NCBI RefSeq assembly: GCF_000759535.1
Contig: NZ_CP009455.1
Location: 3,906,001 to 3,970,000 of the forward strand
Length of the DNA stretch: 64,000 nucleotides
Origin: Pseudomonas cremoricolorata
GTDB lineage: Bacteria > Pseudomonadota > Gammaproteobacteria > Pseudomonadales > Pseudomonadaceae
Direction of reading: 5' to 3'
The notes under the pieces were generated by a model. It was not told the origin of the DNA, searched no databases, and saw only the letters and a program-made list of their open reading frames with translations. Shown piece by piece: positions 24,648-31,725 of this stretch (the first letter of the stretch is position 1; every line of letters starts with the position of its first letter). A program made the position numbers and the translations under genes.

Positions 24648-25052
24648 TCAGAACTCGCGGCGATGCCGCTCCTGGGCTTCCTGGCGCTGCTTGGCTTCGA
24701 TGCTCAGGGTGGCCGTGGGCCGTAGCAGCAGGCGCTTGAGGCCGATCGGCTCGCCGGTGTGCTGGCACCAGCCGTATTCGCCTCTGGCCAGGCGCTCCAG
24801 GGCCTGGTCGATCTTGTCCAGCAGCTTCTTCTCCCGCTCCAGCAAGCGCAGTTGCCATTGCCGTTGATGTTCGGCGGCGCCGATGTCGATGGGGTCGGCA
24901 TTGGGCTCGACCTCGCGCATGGCGTCGAATTCGGTGGCGATACGCTGTTGCAGATCTTCACGCTGGGCGCTCAGCAGGGCGTAGAAGAAGCGCCGCTGTT
25001 CGGCGTTCATATAGGCTTCGGCGGGTTGCGCCAGCAGTTCTTGCTCGGTCAT
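24648..25052 (-). CDS. DksA/TraR-family protein lacking the zinc finger cysteines
   Basis: A 134-residue DksA-like protein. The coiled-coil part and the C-terminal helix with GLKRLLLRPTATLSIEAK are clear, but only one Cys remains (in GWCQHTGEP); canonical DksA has four zinc-binding cysteines. This resembles zinc-independent DksA2 of P. aeruginosa, which replaces DksA on RNA polymerase during zinc starvation. A GGAG site precedes the ATG at 25052. It lies 89 bases downstream of the dehydrogenase gene that has a Zur-type box, so it may belong to the same transcript. Confidence 0.82.
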   Translation of the reverse strand: MTEQELLAQPAEAYMNAEQRRFFYALLSAQREDLQQRIATEFDAMREVEPNADPIDIGAAEHQRQWQLRLLEREKKLLDKIDQALERLARGEYGWCQHTGEPIGLKRLLLRPTATLSIEAKQRQEAQERHRREF

Positions 25053-25084
25053 GGCGGGGGCTCCTGTGCAGGCAGAAACGTCAG

Positions 25085-25118
25085 GGCCCGCGCCCGACAC
25101 ACAGGTCGAGCGCGGGCC
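25085..25118 (-). other. GC-rich hairpin between the dehydrogenase and DksA-like genes
   Basis: GGCCCGCGC and GCGCGGGCC form a 9-bp stem with a 16-base loop in the 89-base gap. There is no U-run, so full termination is unlikely. It could be a processing or partial-attenuation site that sets the level of the downstream DksA-like gene. Confidence 0.35.
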
Positions 25119-25141
25119 GCGAGGGCGCTGCGGGTAGTGAC

Positions 25142-26350
25142 TCAAACGGGCTGGCCGGCCGCTGCTGGCGGTTTGGCGATGACCCGGCCGTGGCGGTCGA
25201 CGATCACCCCGGGCAGGTCGTGGCTGAGGGTGTCGCGTTCGCGGTAATGGATCACCGAGCGAATGGCCTCGCCGCGCTTGAGCAGATCGAAGGCTACGTT
25301 CACGGATTCATGGTCCATGTTGTGGGTGATGTAGGGGTCGACGTCGATTTCACCGCGCAGCCACTCATCGACCATGCCCGGCAGCTCGGAACGGCCCAGT
25401 ACGCCACCGAAGGCGCTGCCCTTCCACACCCGGCCTGTGACCAGTTGGAACGGTCGGGTGGCAATTTCTTCACCGGCGCCGGCGACGCCAATAATGATGC
25501 TTTCGCCCCAGCCCTTGTGGCAGCACTCCAAGGCCGCGCGCATCAGCTCGACGTTGCCCACGCACTCGAAGGAAAAGTCCACGCCGCCGTTGGTCATGTC
25601 GATGATGACGTTCTGCAGCGGCTCCTTGTAGTCGCGCGGGTTGACGCACTCGGTGGCGCCCAGTGAACGGGCCAGGGCGAACTTGTTGGGGTTGACGTCG
25701 ATGCCGATGATGCGTCCGGCGCCTTGCAGCACCGCGCCCTGAATTACCGCCATGCCCACCGCACCCAGGCCGAACACCGCCACCATGTCGCCAGGGCGGA
25801 CCTTTGCGGTGTTGCGCACTGCCCCCACCCCGGTGGGAATCGCGCAACCCATGATCGAGGCCTTGGCCAGTGGCGCGGCAGGGTCGATCCTGGCCACGGC
25901 GATTTCCGGCAACACGGTGTATTCGCTGAAGGTCGAGGTGCCCATGTAGTGGAAGATCGTCCGCCCCTTGTAGGAAAAGCGGCTAGTACCGTCGGGCATC
26001 AGCCCTTCGCCCTGGGTTTTGCGGATGGTCTGGCAGAGGTTGGTCTTGCCCGACTGAATGAACGGGCAGTTGGGGTCTTCCGGGGTGTACAGCGGGATCA
26101 CGTGGTCGCCAGGCTGCACCGAGGTGACGCCACGGCCAACGTCCTCGACGATGCCGACCCCTTCATGGCCGAGAATGCACGGGAATTTGCCCTCCGGATC
26201 ACGCCCGGACAAGGTGAACACGTCGGTGTGGCACAGGCTGGTGGTGACGATACGTACCAGCACTTCGCCATCCTTGGGGCCTTCGAGGTCGATCTCTTCG
26301 AATTCCAGCGGCTGGTTGGGACCCCAGGCGATGGCGGCGCGGGTTTTCAT
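25142..26350 (-). CDS. Class III alcohol dehydrogenase / S-(hydroxymethyl)glutathione dehydrogenase paralogue
   Basis: A 402-residue glutathione-dependent formaldehyde dehydrogenase-like enzyme. The catalytic zinc ligands are present (Cys in SLCHTD, His in LGHEGVG, Cys in MGCAIPTG), as is the NAD motif [10 protein letters not shown]. In the structural-zinc loop, [18 protein letters not shown] keeps two of the four usual cysteines; the first is Asp and the third Ile. A roughly 30-residue C-terminal tail beyond the usual 370 residues is present. A GGAG site fits the ATG at 26350. The Zur-type box 20 bases upstream suggests expression under zinc limitation. Confidence 0.88.
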   Translation of the reverse strand: MKTRAAIAWGPNQPLEFEEIDLEGPKDGEVLVRIVTTSLCHTDVFTLSGRDPEGKFPCILGHEGVGIVEDVGRGVTSVQPGDHVIPLYTPEDPNCPFIQSGKTNLCQTIRKTQGEGLMPDGTSRFSYKGRTIFHYMGTSTFSEYTVLPEIAVARIDPAAPLAKASIMGCAIPTGVGAVRNTAKVRPGDMVAVFGLGAVGMAVIQGAVLQGAGRIIGIDVNPNKFALARSLGATECVNPRDYKEPLQNVIIDMTNGGVDFSFECVGNVELMRAALECCHKGWGESIIIGVAGAGEEIATRPFQLVTGRVWKGSAFGGVLGRSELPGMVDEWLRGEIDVDPYITHNMDHESVNVAFDLLKRGEAIRSVIHYRERDTLSHDLPGVIVDRHGRVIAKPPAAAGQPV

Positions 26351-26369
26351 GGCAGCACTCCTTGATAAT

Positions 26370-26382
26370 GTTATAACGTAAC
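26370..26382. promoter_or_regulatory. Zur-type box upstream of the dehydrogenase
   Basis: GTTATAACGTAAC, extended to TGTTATAACGTAACA (26369-26383), lies 20 bases before the dehydrogenase ATG. It resembles the gammaproteobacterial Zur consensus GTTATA-N-TATAAC. Binding of Zur here would repress transcription when zinc is sufficient. Confidence 0.6.
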
Positions 26383-26494
26383 ACAAACATACCGCATCAC
26401 CGCTGCGCTGCCAGACCCGGACGCACAGGTTGGCCGCATCCGCGCGCAGACTGTCCGATTGCGGCGCCACCCGCATTGCAAGGATTCCCCGCCC

Positions 26495-27478
26495 ATGAGG
26501 CTCACCCCTCCCCGCACCGTGCACATCGTCGTCTACCCCGGCTGCAAAGCCATCGAAGTGATTGGCGCGCTCACCGTCTTCGATCATGCCAACCAGCAGC
26601 GCCAGGCCCTCGGCCACCCCCCCGCCTACGACCTGCGTCTGGTAGCGCCGCAAGCCGGTGAGGTGATGGCCGACAGCCTGATCAGTTTCAGCGCCACGAC
26701 GCTGCCCGACCCCGCCTGCGCCGACACCGCGCTGGTGATCGGCGCCCGCGACATCCATCAGGCCTTGGCCCAGCAGCCGGCGCTGATCGACTGGTGCCGC
26801 CACGTTGCGGCGCGCCGGCAGCGGCTGATCGGCGTGTGTTCGGGGGCGTTCTTTCTCGCCGAGGCCGGCGTCCTGAAGGGCCTGGAGGTCACCACCCACT
26901 GGCGCCTGGCCGACCGGCTGGCGCAGGACTACCCGGCGCTGCGGGTCAACGCCGACGCCATCTTCATCCAGCAACAGCATCTATGGACCTGCGCCGGCGT
27001 GTCGGCGGTGCTCGATCTGAGCTTGGCGCTGGTCGAGCAGGACCTCGGCCAGGCCCTGGCGCTAGCCATCGCCCGGGAACTGGTGATCTACCTCAAACGC
27101 CCCGGCGGCCAGGCGCAATTCAGCCAGCACCTGGGCAGCCAGATGGCCCAGCACGCCGGCATCGGCGCGCTGCAAGGCTGGATTCTCCAGCACCTCGAAC
27201 AGCCGCTTGGCCTCGAACACCTGGCTGCCCGCATGAACATGAGCAGCCGTAACCTGCGTCGGCTGTTCCAGCGCGAGGCGCAGTGCAGCCCCAGTGCCTT
27301 TGTCGAACGCGCGCGTCTGGAGCGTGCGCAACGCTTGCTGGTGCAGGGAACGATGCCGCTCAAGCGTGTTGCCAGCCATTGAGGCTATGCCTCCGAAGAC
27401 CGCCTGCGTCGGGTCTTCCAACGCTGCCTGGGCATGACCCCAAAGGCGTATCGCGAACGCCACACCGTGGCGCTGTAA
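26495..27478 (+). pseudogene. GlxA-type AraC regulator interrupted by an in-frame TGA
   Basis: An N-terminal DJ-1/PfpI-like amidotransferase-fold domain ([22 protein letters not shown]) is followed by an AraC double helix-turn-helix. The open frame stops at TGA 27380-27382, but translation beyond it continues the family sequence for 31 more codons (GYASEDRLRRVFQR...MTPKAYRERH) to TAA at 27476. The TGA replaces the usually conserved Cys of the CGF/CGY motif in the second helix-turn-helix. The gene is divergent from the dehydrogenase gene and may have regulated it. A nonsense mutation or a sequence error is the simplest explanation. Confidence 0.8.
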
Positions 27479-27484
27479 TCCCCC

Positions 27485-28831
27485 TCAACGCGCGTTGCCG
27501 CTGAAGCTCAGCGGCAAGCCCTGACAGCCCTCGACGATGCGCCCGGCATGCCAGGCCAGTTGCCCCGAAACCACGGTGCTGGTAACCCGGTGGCGCAGTG
27601 CGTGGTACATGAACGGCGTCCAGCCGCAGTGCGCGAGGACCGGATCATCGCGCACCGGGCGTGGCGCGGGCAGGCGCTCGATCAGGGTGAGGTCGGCCCA
27701 GTAGCCCTCCCGCACATAGCCGCGGTCCTGCACACCGAACAGCTCGGCCACGGCGTGGCTGGTCTTGCTCACCAGCTCGGCCAGGGTCAGGCAGCCCTCC
27801 TCGACCAGTTCGAACAGCGCCGGCAGCGCATGCTGCACCAGCGGCAGCCCGGCTGGAGCCTGGGCATACGGCAGCTGTTTTTCCGCCCAGGTGTGCGGCG
27901 CGTGGTCGGTGCCAATGACATCCAGCCGCCCGCAGCGCAGTGCCTGGCGCAACGCATCACGGTCGGCGCGGGTCTTGATCGCCGGGTTGCATTTGATCAG
28001 GTTGCCCAGCCTTGCGTAGTCGCCGTCATCGAACAGCAGGTGATGGGCGCAGACCTCGGCGGTGATGCGCTTGCCGGTCAGCGGGCCGGGGCTGAACATG
28101 TGCAGCTCGGCGGCGCTGGTCAGGTGCAGCACGTGCAGGCGGGTGTCGAAGCGCCTGGCCAGCTCGACCGCAAGGCGTGAAGAACGCAGGCAGGCGTCGG
28201 CGTCGCGAATCAACGGGTGCATCGCGGCAGCGATGGCTTGGCCGTAGCGCGCCTGCAGGCGCGCCTGGTTGGCGAGGATCGACGGCGTGTGCTCGCAGTG
28301 CGCCAGCAAAACCGTCGGCACGCAGGCGAACAGGCGCTCGAGCAGTGCCGGATCGTCGACCAGCAGGTTGCCGGTCGAGGCGCCCATGAACACCTTGGTT
28401 GCCGCCACCTGACGCGGGTCGAGCGCTGCCACCACGTCGAGGTTGTCCTGACTGACGCCGAAGTGAAACCCGTAGTTGGCCACCGAGCCGGCTGCGGCGC
28501 GGGCTTTCTTGTCTTCCAGCGCCGCCAGCGTCAGGGTCGCTGGCTGGGTATTGGGCATGTCCATGAAGCTGGTGATGCCACCGGCCACCGCCGCCCGCGA
28601 TTCGCTGGCCATGCAGCCCTTGGCGCCTGTACCGGGTTCGCGAAAATGCACCTGATCGTCGATCATCCCAGGCAGCAGCCACTGCCCAGCGGCGTCGATT
28701 TCGGTGTCAGCCTGCACGCCGTCGATGCTGGCGGCAATCTTGTCGATACGGCCATGGAGCACCAGCACATCGGCATCCTGCACCCGGCCTTCGTTGACCA
28801 GCCGCGCGTTGCGAATGATCAGCCGCTTCAT
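27485..28831 (-). CDS. pyrC: Dihydroorotase, accessory type
   Basis: A 448-residue amidohydrolase that cyclises carbamoyl aspartate to dihydroorotate in pyrimidine synthesis. Visible are the REPG motif, the carboxylated Lys in ATKVFMGAST, metal-binding His in LLAHCEHT and VLHLTS, and Asp in GTDHAPH. The first His of the HxH pair is replaced: DDQVHFREPG. Its ATG overlaps the hisI stop codon in ATGA, so translation is coupled. The operon is preceded by a Zur-type box, which parallels zinc-regulated pyrC2/pyrQ paralogues of other pseudomonads. Confidence 0.88.
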   Translation of the reverse strand: MKRLIIRNARLVNEGRVQDADVLVLHGRIDKIAASIDGVQADTEIDAAGQWLLPGMIDDQVHFREPGTGAKGCMASESRAAVAGGITSFMDMPNTQPATLTLAALEDKKARAAAGSVANYGFHFGVSQDNLDVVAALDPRQVAATKVFMGASTGNLLVDDPALLERLFACVPTVLLAHCEHTPSILANQARLQARYGQAIAAAMHPLIRDADACLRSSRLAVELARRFDTRLHVLHLTSAAELHMFSPGPLTGKRITAEVCAHHLLFDDGDYARLGNLIKCNPAIKTRADRDALRQALRCGRLDVIGTDHAPHTWAEKQLPYAQAPAGLPLVQHALPALFELVEEGCLTLAELVSKTSHAVAELFGVQDRGYVREGYWADLTLIERLPAPRPVRDDPVLAHCGWTPFMYHALRHRVTSTVVSGQLAWHAGRIVEGCQGLPLSFSGNAR

Positions 28832-29292
28832 GACGGCACCTCCCACAGCGACACCTCGCAAGCAGGTGCCTGGAGCGAGGGCGGTGGGCCGGAAGCTGCA
28901 TCGCCCATGACCTCGACACTCCCGCCGTCGATACGGTTGTAGAAGCAACTGCGCCGCCCGGTATGGCAAGCCGCACCGTGCTGATCGACGCGCAGCAGCA
29001 GCGCGTCACCGTCACAGTCCAGTCGTGCTTCGATCAGGCGCTGGACATGGCCTGATGTCTCGCCTTTGCGCCACAGGCGCTGGCGTGAGCGTGACCAATA
29101 GCACACGCGGCCCGTGGATAGCGTCTCGCGCAGCGCTGTCGGGTTGATCCAGGCCAGCATCAGCACCTCGCCCGTGTCGTGCTGCTGCGCTACGGCGGCG
29201 ATCAGGCCGTGTTCGTTCCAGGGGATGTGCCGACACAGTGCATCAAAGGCGAAACGGCTGCCGGCCGGGGCCTGTTCCAGGAGGAGAAACAT
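28828..29292 (-). CDS. hisI: Phosphoribosyl-AMP cyclohydrolase, accessory copy
   Basis: A 154-residue HisI-type enzyme opening the purine ring of phosphoribosyl-AMP in histidine synthesis. The DCDGDALLL metal motif and ACHTGRRSCFY are intact, so the family zinc/magnesium ligands are present. It is not next to hisE or other his genes but is coupled to pyrC and sits about 20 bases behind a Zur-type box, as expected of an accessory copy induced by zinc starvation. The C-terminal 30 residues after the core are variable. Confidence 0.88.
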   Translation of the reverse strand: MFLLLEQAPAGSRFAFDALCRHIPWNEHGLIAAVAQQHDTGEVLMLAWINPTALRETLSTGRVCYWSRSRQRLWRKGETSGHVQRLIEARLDCDGDALLLRVDQHGAACHTGRRSCFYNRIDGGSVEVMGDAASGPPPSLQAPACEVSLWEVPS

Positions 29293-29313
29293 AGGGACTA
29301 CCTCGGGTAAAAT

Positions 29314-29326
29314 GTTATGTTATAAC
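29314..29326. promoter_or_regulatory. Zur-type box in the hisI/NTF2-like intergenic region
   Basis: GTTATGTTATAAC with matching flanks (AAAT before, ACTT after) forms a 21-base imperfect palindrome between the divergent hisI (start 29292) and NTF2-like (start 29384) genes. It fits the Zur consensus better than the box at 26370 and could control both directions. Confidence 0.7.
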
Positions 29327-29383
29327 ACTTAAACCCGTAGGCAACCCCTGCCACCACCGTTCGCCTGATCAGGAGCCATCAGC

Positions 29384-29821
29384 ATGACCGCAACCGCGTC
29401 ACTTGCCGCACCTACCCAATCCTGCGCCGATGTTGAAATGGCCTGCCTGGCCGCAGCCAAGGCGGCGCTGTATCGCTGGGCCGCGACGGTCTCGACCCGT
29501 GACGTCGATGCGGTCCTGGCGCTGTACGCCAGCGACGCGATCCTGGTGCCGACCTTGTCCAACCAGGTACGCGATTGCCGCGACAGTCGCCGCGGCTACT
29601 TCGAGCAGTTTCTCGCCAACGATGGCCTGGTGTGCGACATCCAGGTGTTCACTAAGCGCGTCAGCCGCAAGCTGGGCACCGTGGTGGTGGGCGGCTTGTA
29701 TACCTTCGTCTACCGCGAGGACGGCCAGCCGCGCACCGTGCCGGCGCGCTTTCTGTTCACCTTCGAGCAGATCGACGGCCAGTGGCTGATCACCGGCCAC
29801 CACTCCTCCCTCGAAGCCTGA
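29384..29821 (+). CDS. NTF2-like/SnoaL-like protein (DUF4440/CaMKII-association type)
   Basis: A 145-residue cone-shaped NTF2-fold protein. The pattern ALYRWAATVSTRDVDAVLALYASDAILVPTLS, then GYFEQFLA and a C-terminal FEQIDGQWLITGHHSS is typical of the SgcJ/DUF4440 family. It has no clear signal peptide. Its catalytic role is unknown. It shares the intergenic Zur-type box with hisI, so it may be part of the zinc-starvation response; HH near the C-terminus could be a metal or active site. Confidence 0.78.
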   Translation: MTATASLAAPTQSCADVEMACLAAAKAALYRWAATVSTRDVDAVLALYASDAILVPTLSNQVRDCRDSRRGYFEQFLANDGLVCDIQVFTKRVSRKLGTVVVGGLYTFVYREDGQPRTVPARFLFTFEQIDGQWLITGHHSSLEA

Positions 29822-29829
29822 AGCGTGCT

Positions 29830-30063
29830 TCAGCGTTCAGGCGTGACGGTGATGTGACTCAGACCCAGCAGCTCGGCCTGGGCCAGCACCTCGGCGGCGC
29901 TGGCGTCGGCTTGAGGCATCAACAGGCTGTTCTCGCTGTCGCCGAAGTGCAGCATCAGCAGGTGCAACGCGGCATCGGCTTGGGTCAGCGAGGCCTGATC
30001 CAGTTCCAGACGCTGTTGATGGGGTTTGTCGGCGAGGCGGTAATCGAGGTTGAACACAGGCAT
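29830..30063 (-). CDS. Small conserved protein of unknown function
   Basis: A 77-residue acidic protein with the ATG at 30063 supported by a GGAG site; the 15-residue upstream extension is rejected. It contains no cysteine and no membrane segment. Its pattern of LDQASLTQADAALHLLMLHFGDS suggests a helical fold. I do not recognise the family. It lies between the NTF2-like gene (convergent) and the exporter gene on the same strand. Confidence 0.62.
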   Translation of the reverse strand: MPVFNLDYRLADKPHQQRLELDQASLTQADAALHLLMLHFGDSENSLLMPQADASAAEVLAQAELLGLSHITVTPER

Positions 30064-30119
30064 GGTCAGGCTCCACAGGTTGAGAGGGCAGTGTTTTACC
30101 TGACCCACTGGTCAGCCTT

Positions 30120-31337
30120 TTAGTTCCGCGCCAGTACCTTGCCCTCCCTCACCGCCCGTGCGTCGCGCTCCAGCCGACGAATCAGCAGCCAGCACAGGCC
30201 GCCGCCCATGCCACTGGCCGCCATCAGCACACACATCATCTGCGGCGAGCCGTCCTGCAACAGGCTGACCAAGCCACTGAACGCCGCCCCGCAGGCAAAT
30301 TGCAGCGACACCGCCAGCCCCACCGCAGCGCCCGCATTATGGCTGAACAACGCCATCAGCCGAGCGATGCAATTGGCCCCGATCAGCCCGCTGCAGCCCA
30401 TGAACACCATCACCACTGCCACCAGCAGCCCCGGTGCGCGCCAGCCGCCCCAGGCCAGCACCAACAGCAGCGCTGCGGCTGCGGCACACAGCGCGCTGCC
30501 CACGCCAATCAGCGCCAGCGGGCCGCGCCGCGGCAACAGGCGCGCGTTGAGCAGGCTGGCGAGGACGATGCCGAACAGGTTGAGAGCAAATACCAGGCTG
30601 TAGCCACGCGGCGAGAAGCCGTAGTAGTCGATGAAAACGAACGCCGACGCAGTGATGAAGCAGAACATGCCGCCCACCGATAGCCCCATCGCCAGAATGT
30701 AGGCCATCCCCAGAGGATGGCGCAGCACCGCCAGGTAATGGCCGTAGGCATGGGTCAACGAGCCGATGCGGGCGCTCACCGGCAGGCTTTCCGGTAGACG
30801 CAGGATGACCGCGGCCAGGCACAGCATGCCGAGCAGCGCCAGGGCGAGGAAAATCACCGGCCAGTCGCCCAGCAGCACCAGCCAGGTGCCGAGCAAGGGC
30901 GCGACCAAGGTCGCGAGCATGGCGATCAGGTGCATCAGCGACAGCGTGCGCGCCGCCTCCTGTGGAAACAGATCACGGGCGATGGTGCGCGCAAGCACCA
31001 TGGCCCCCGCCCCGCCCCAGGCTTGAATGAAGCGCAACACCTGCAATTGCCCCACTTCACGCACCGCCATGCAGGCCAGGCTCGCGGCGATGTACAGGAT
31101 GAGGCTGAGCACTAGCAGGCGGCGCCGGCCGAAGCGGTCCGACAACGGTCCGTAGACCAGCATGCCGCTGCACAGCCCAAGCAGGAACACGCCTACGGTG
31201 CGCTGCACGCTGGCGGCGTCGGCCTGCAACTGCTCGGCGATCTGCGGCAGGCTCGGCAAATACGTATCGATCGACAGCGGTACGAAGGCGGCCAGTAGCG
31301 CCAGCAGCCAGATCAGACGGCGTGGATTCTCGGGCAT
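30120..31337 (-). CDS. MFS exporter, Bcr/CflA type, second copy
   Basis: A 405-residue, 12-helix transporter. The N-terminal FVPLSIDTYLPSLPQIAEQL and the loop GPLSDRFGRRRLL are hallmarks of Bcr/CflA exporters. It is clearly distinct from the exporter at 10469. A GAGG site precedes the ATG at 31337; the 66-residue upstream extension encodes leader sequence only. An intrinsic terminator and a short ORF with its own ribosome site lie in the leader, so expression may be set by attenuation. Its substrate is unknown. Confidence 0.88.
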   Translation of the reverse strand: MPENPRRLIWLLALLAAFVPLSIDTYLPSLPQIAEQLQADAASVQRTVGVFLLGLCSGMLVYGPLSDRFGRRRLLVLSLILYIAASLACMAVREVGQLQVLRFIQAWGGAGAMVLARTIARDLFPQEAARTLSLMHLIAMLATLVAPLLGTWLVLLGDWPVIFLALALLGMLCLAAVILRLPESLPVSARIGSLTHAYGHYLAVLRHPLGMAYILAMGLSVGGMFCFITASAFVFIDYYGFSPRGYSLVFALNLFGIVLASLLNARLLPRRGPLALIGVGSALCAAAAALLLVLAWGGWRAPGLLVAVVMVFMGCSGLIGANCIARLMALFSHNAGAAVGLAVSLQFACGAAFSGLVSLLQDGSPQMMCVLMAASGMGGGLCWLLIRRLERDARAVREGKVLARN

Positions 31338-31344
31338 GGAAGCC

Positions 31345-31488
31345 TCAGGGCGCACGACACAAAAAAATCCCGACTGCACCGTGGGGTGCAGCCGGACGAC
31401 AAGCACAATCTGCGTCGTGAGGAGGGTGAGCGTGGAGTGGCGAGAAGGCTGGACCCCGGGCCAGCCTGCCCCACCACGAATCCAGCAT
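31345..31488 (-). CDS. Possible leader peptide of the exporter gene
   Basis: A 47-codon ORF starts at an ATG (31488) preceded by GAGGG at 5 bases spacing. It begins MLDSWWGRLARGP and ends 7 bases before the exporter ATG. The leader terminator (31361-31395) lies within its last third, so a translating ribosome would block the hairpin. The paired Trp codons early in the ORF could be a stalling point. Coding character is otherwise weak. Confidence 0.35.
   Translation of the reverse strand: MLDSWWGRLARGPAFSPLHAHPPHDADCACRPAAPHGAVGIFLCRAP
31361..31395 (-). terminator. Intrinsic terminator inside the exporter leader
   Basis: On the minus strand a stem CTGCACC/GGTGCAG with GTGG-type loop, extended by a CCG/CGG pair beyond one mismatch, is followed by seven T. 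The U-run ends 24 bases before the exporter ATG. No other minus-strand gene lies upstream before the divergent chemoreceptor, so this terminator can only act on the exporter's own leader. The 388-base gap 31338-31725 holds this leader and the divergent promoters. Confidence 0.7.
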
Positions 31489-31725
31489 AGGGCCCTCAGC
31501 CGGCGCGACGTTATCCCGTTTCGGCAGACGATCACGCACCACCGCTGGGCGGCGAATCCTTCAGTACCCTGCTTAAGCTGCCGATATGGGATGTCGATGA
31601 TGGCAATGTGCAGTCTAAGCTCGGGTCAGCGCGCCAGATCGCCCGCCCCCTATAAAAACAACGCGCAACCTGCGCCCCGCCCAGGCGCTGTCGCGGTTCG
31701 CCCGTGATCGATCCAAGGAGCCCGC

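Noticed and set aside
25142..26980. 612-residue version of the dehydrogenase
   Set aside because: The upstream 210 codons run antisense through the divergent GlxA-type gene and lack homology; the ATG at 26350 has a good ribosome site.
27380..27478. Selenoprotein annotation for the GlxA-type gene
   Set aside because: A transcription factor with selenocysteine would be unprecedented to my knowledge; a nonsense mutation is simpler, so it is listed as a pseudogene with the alternative kept as a finding.
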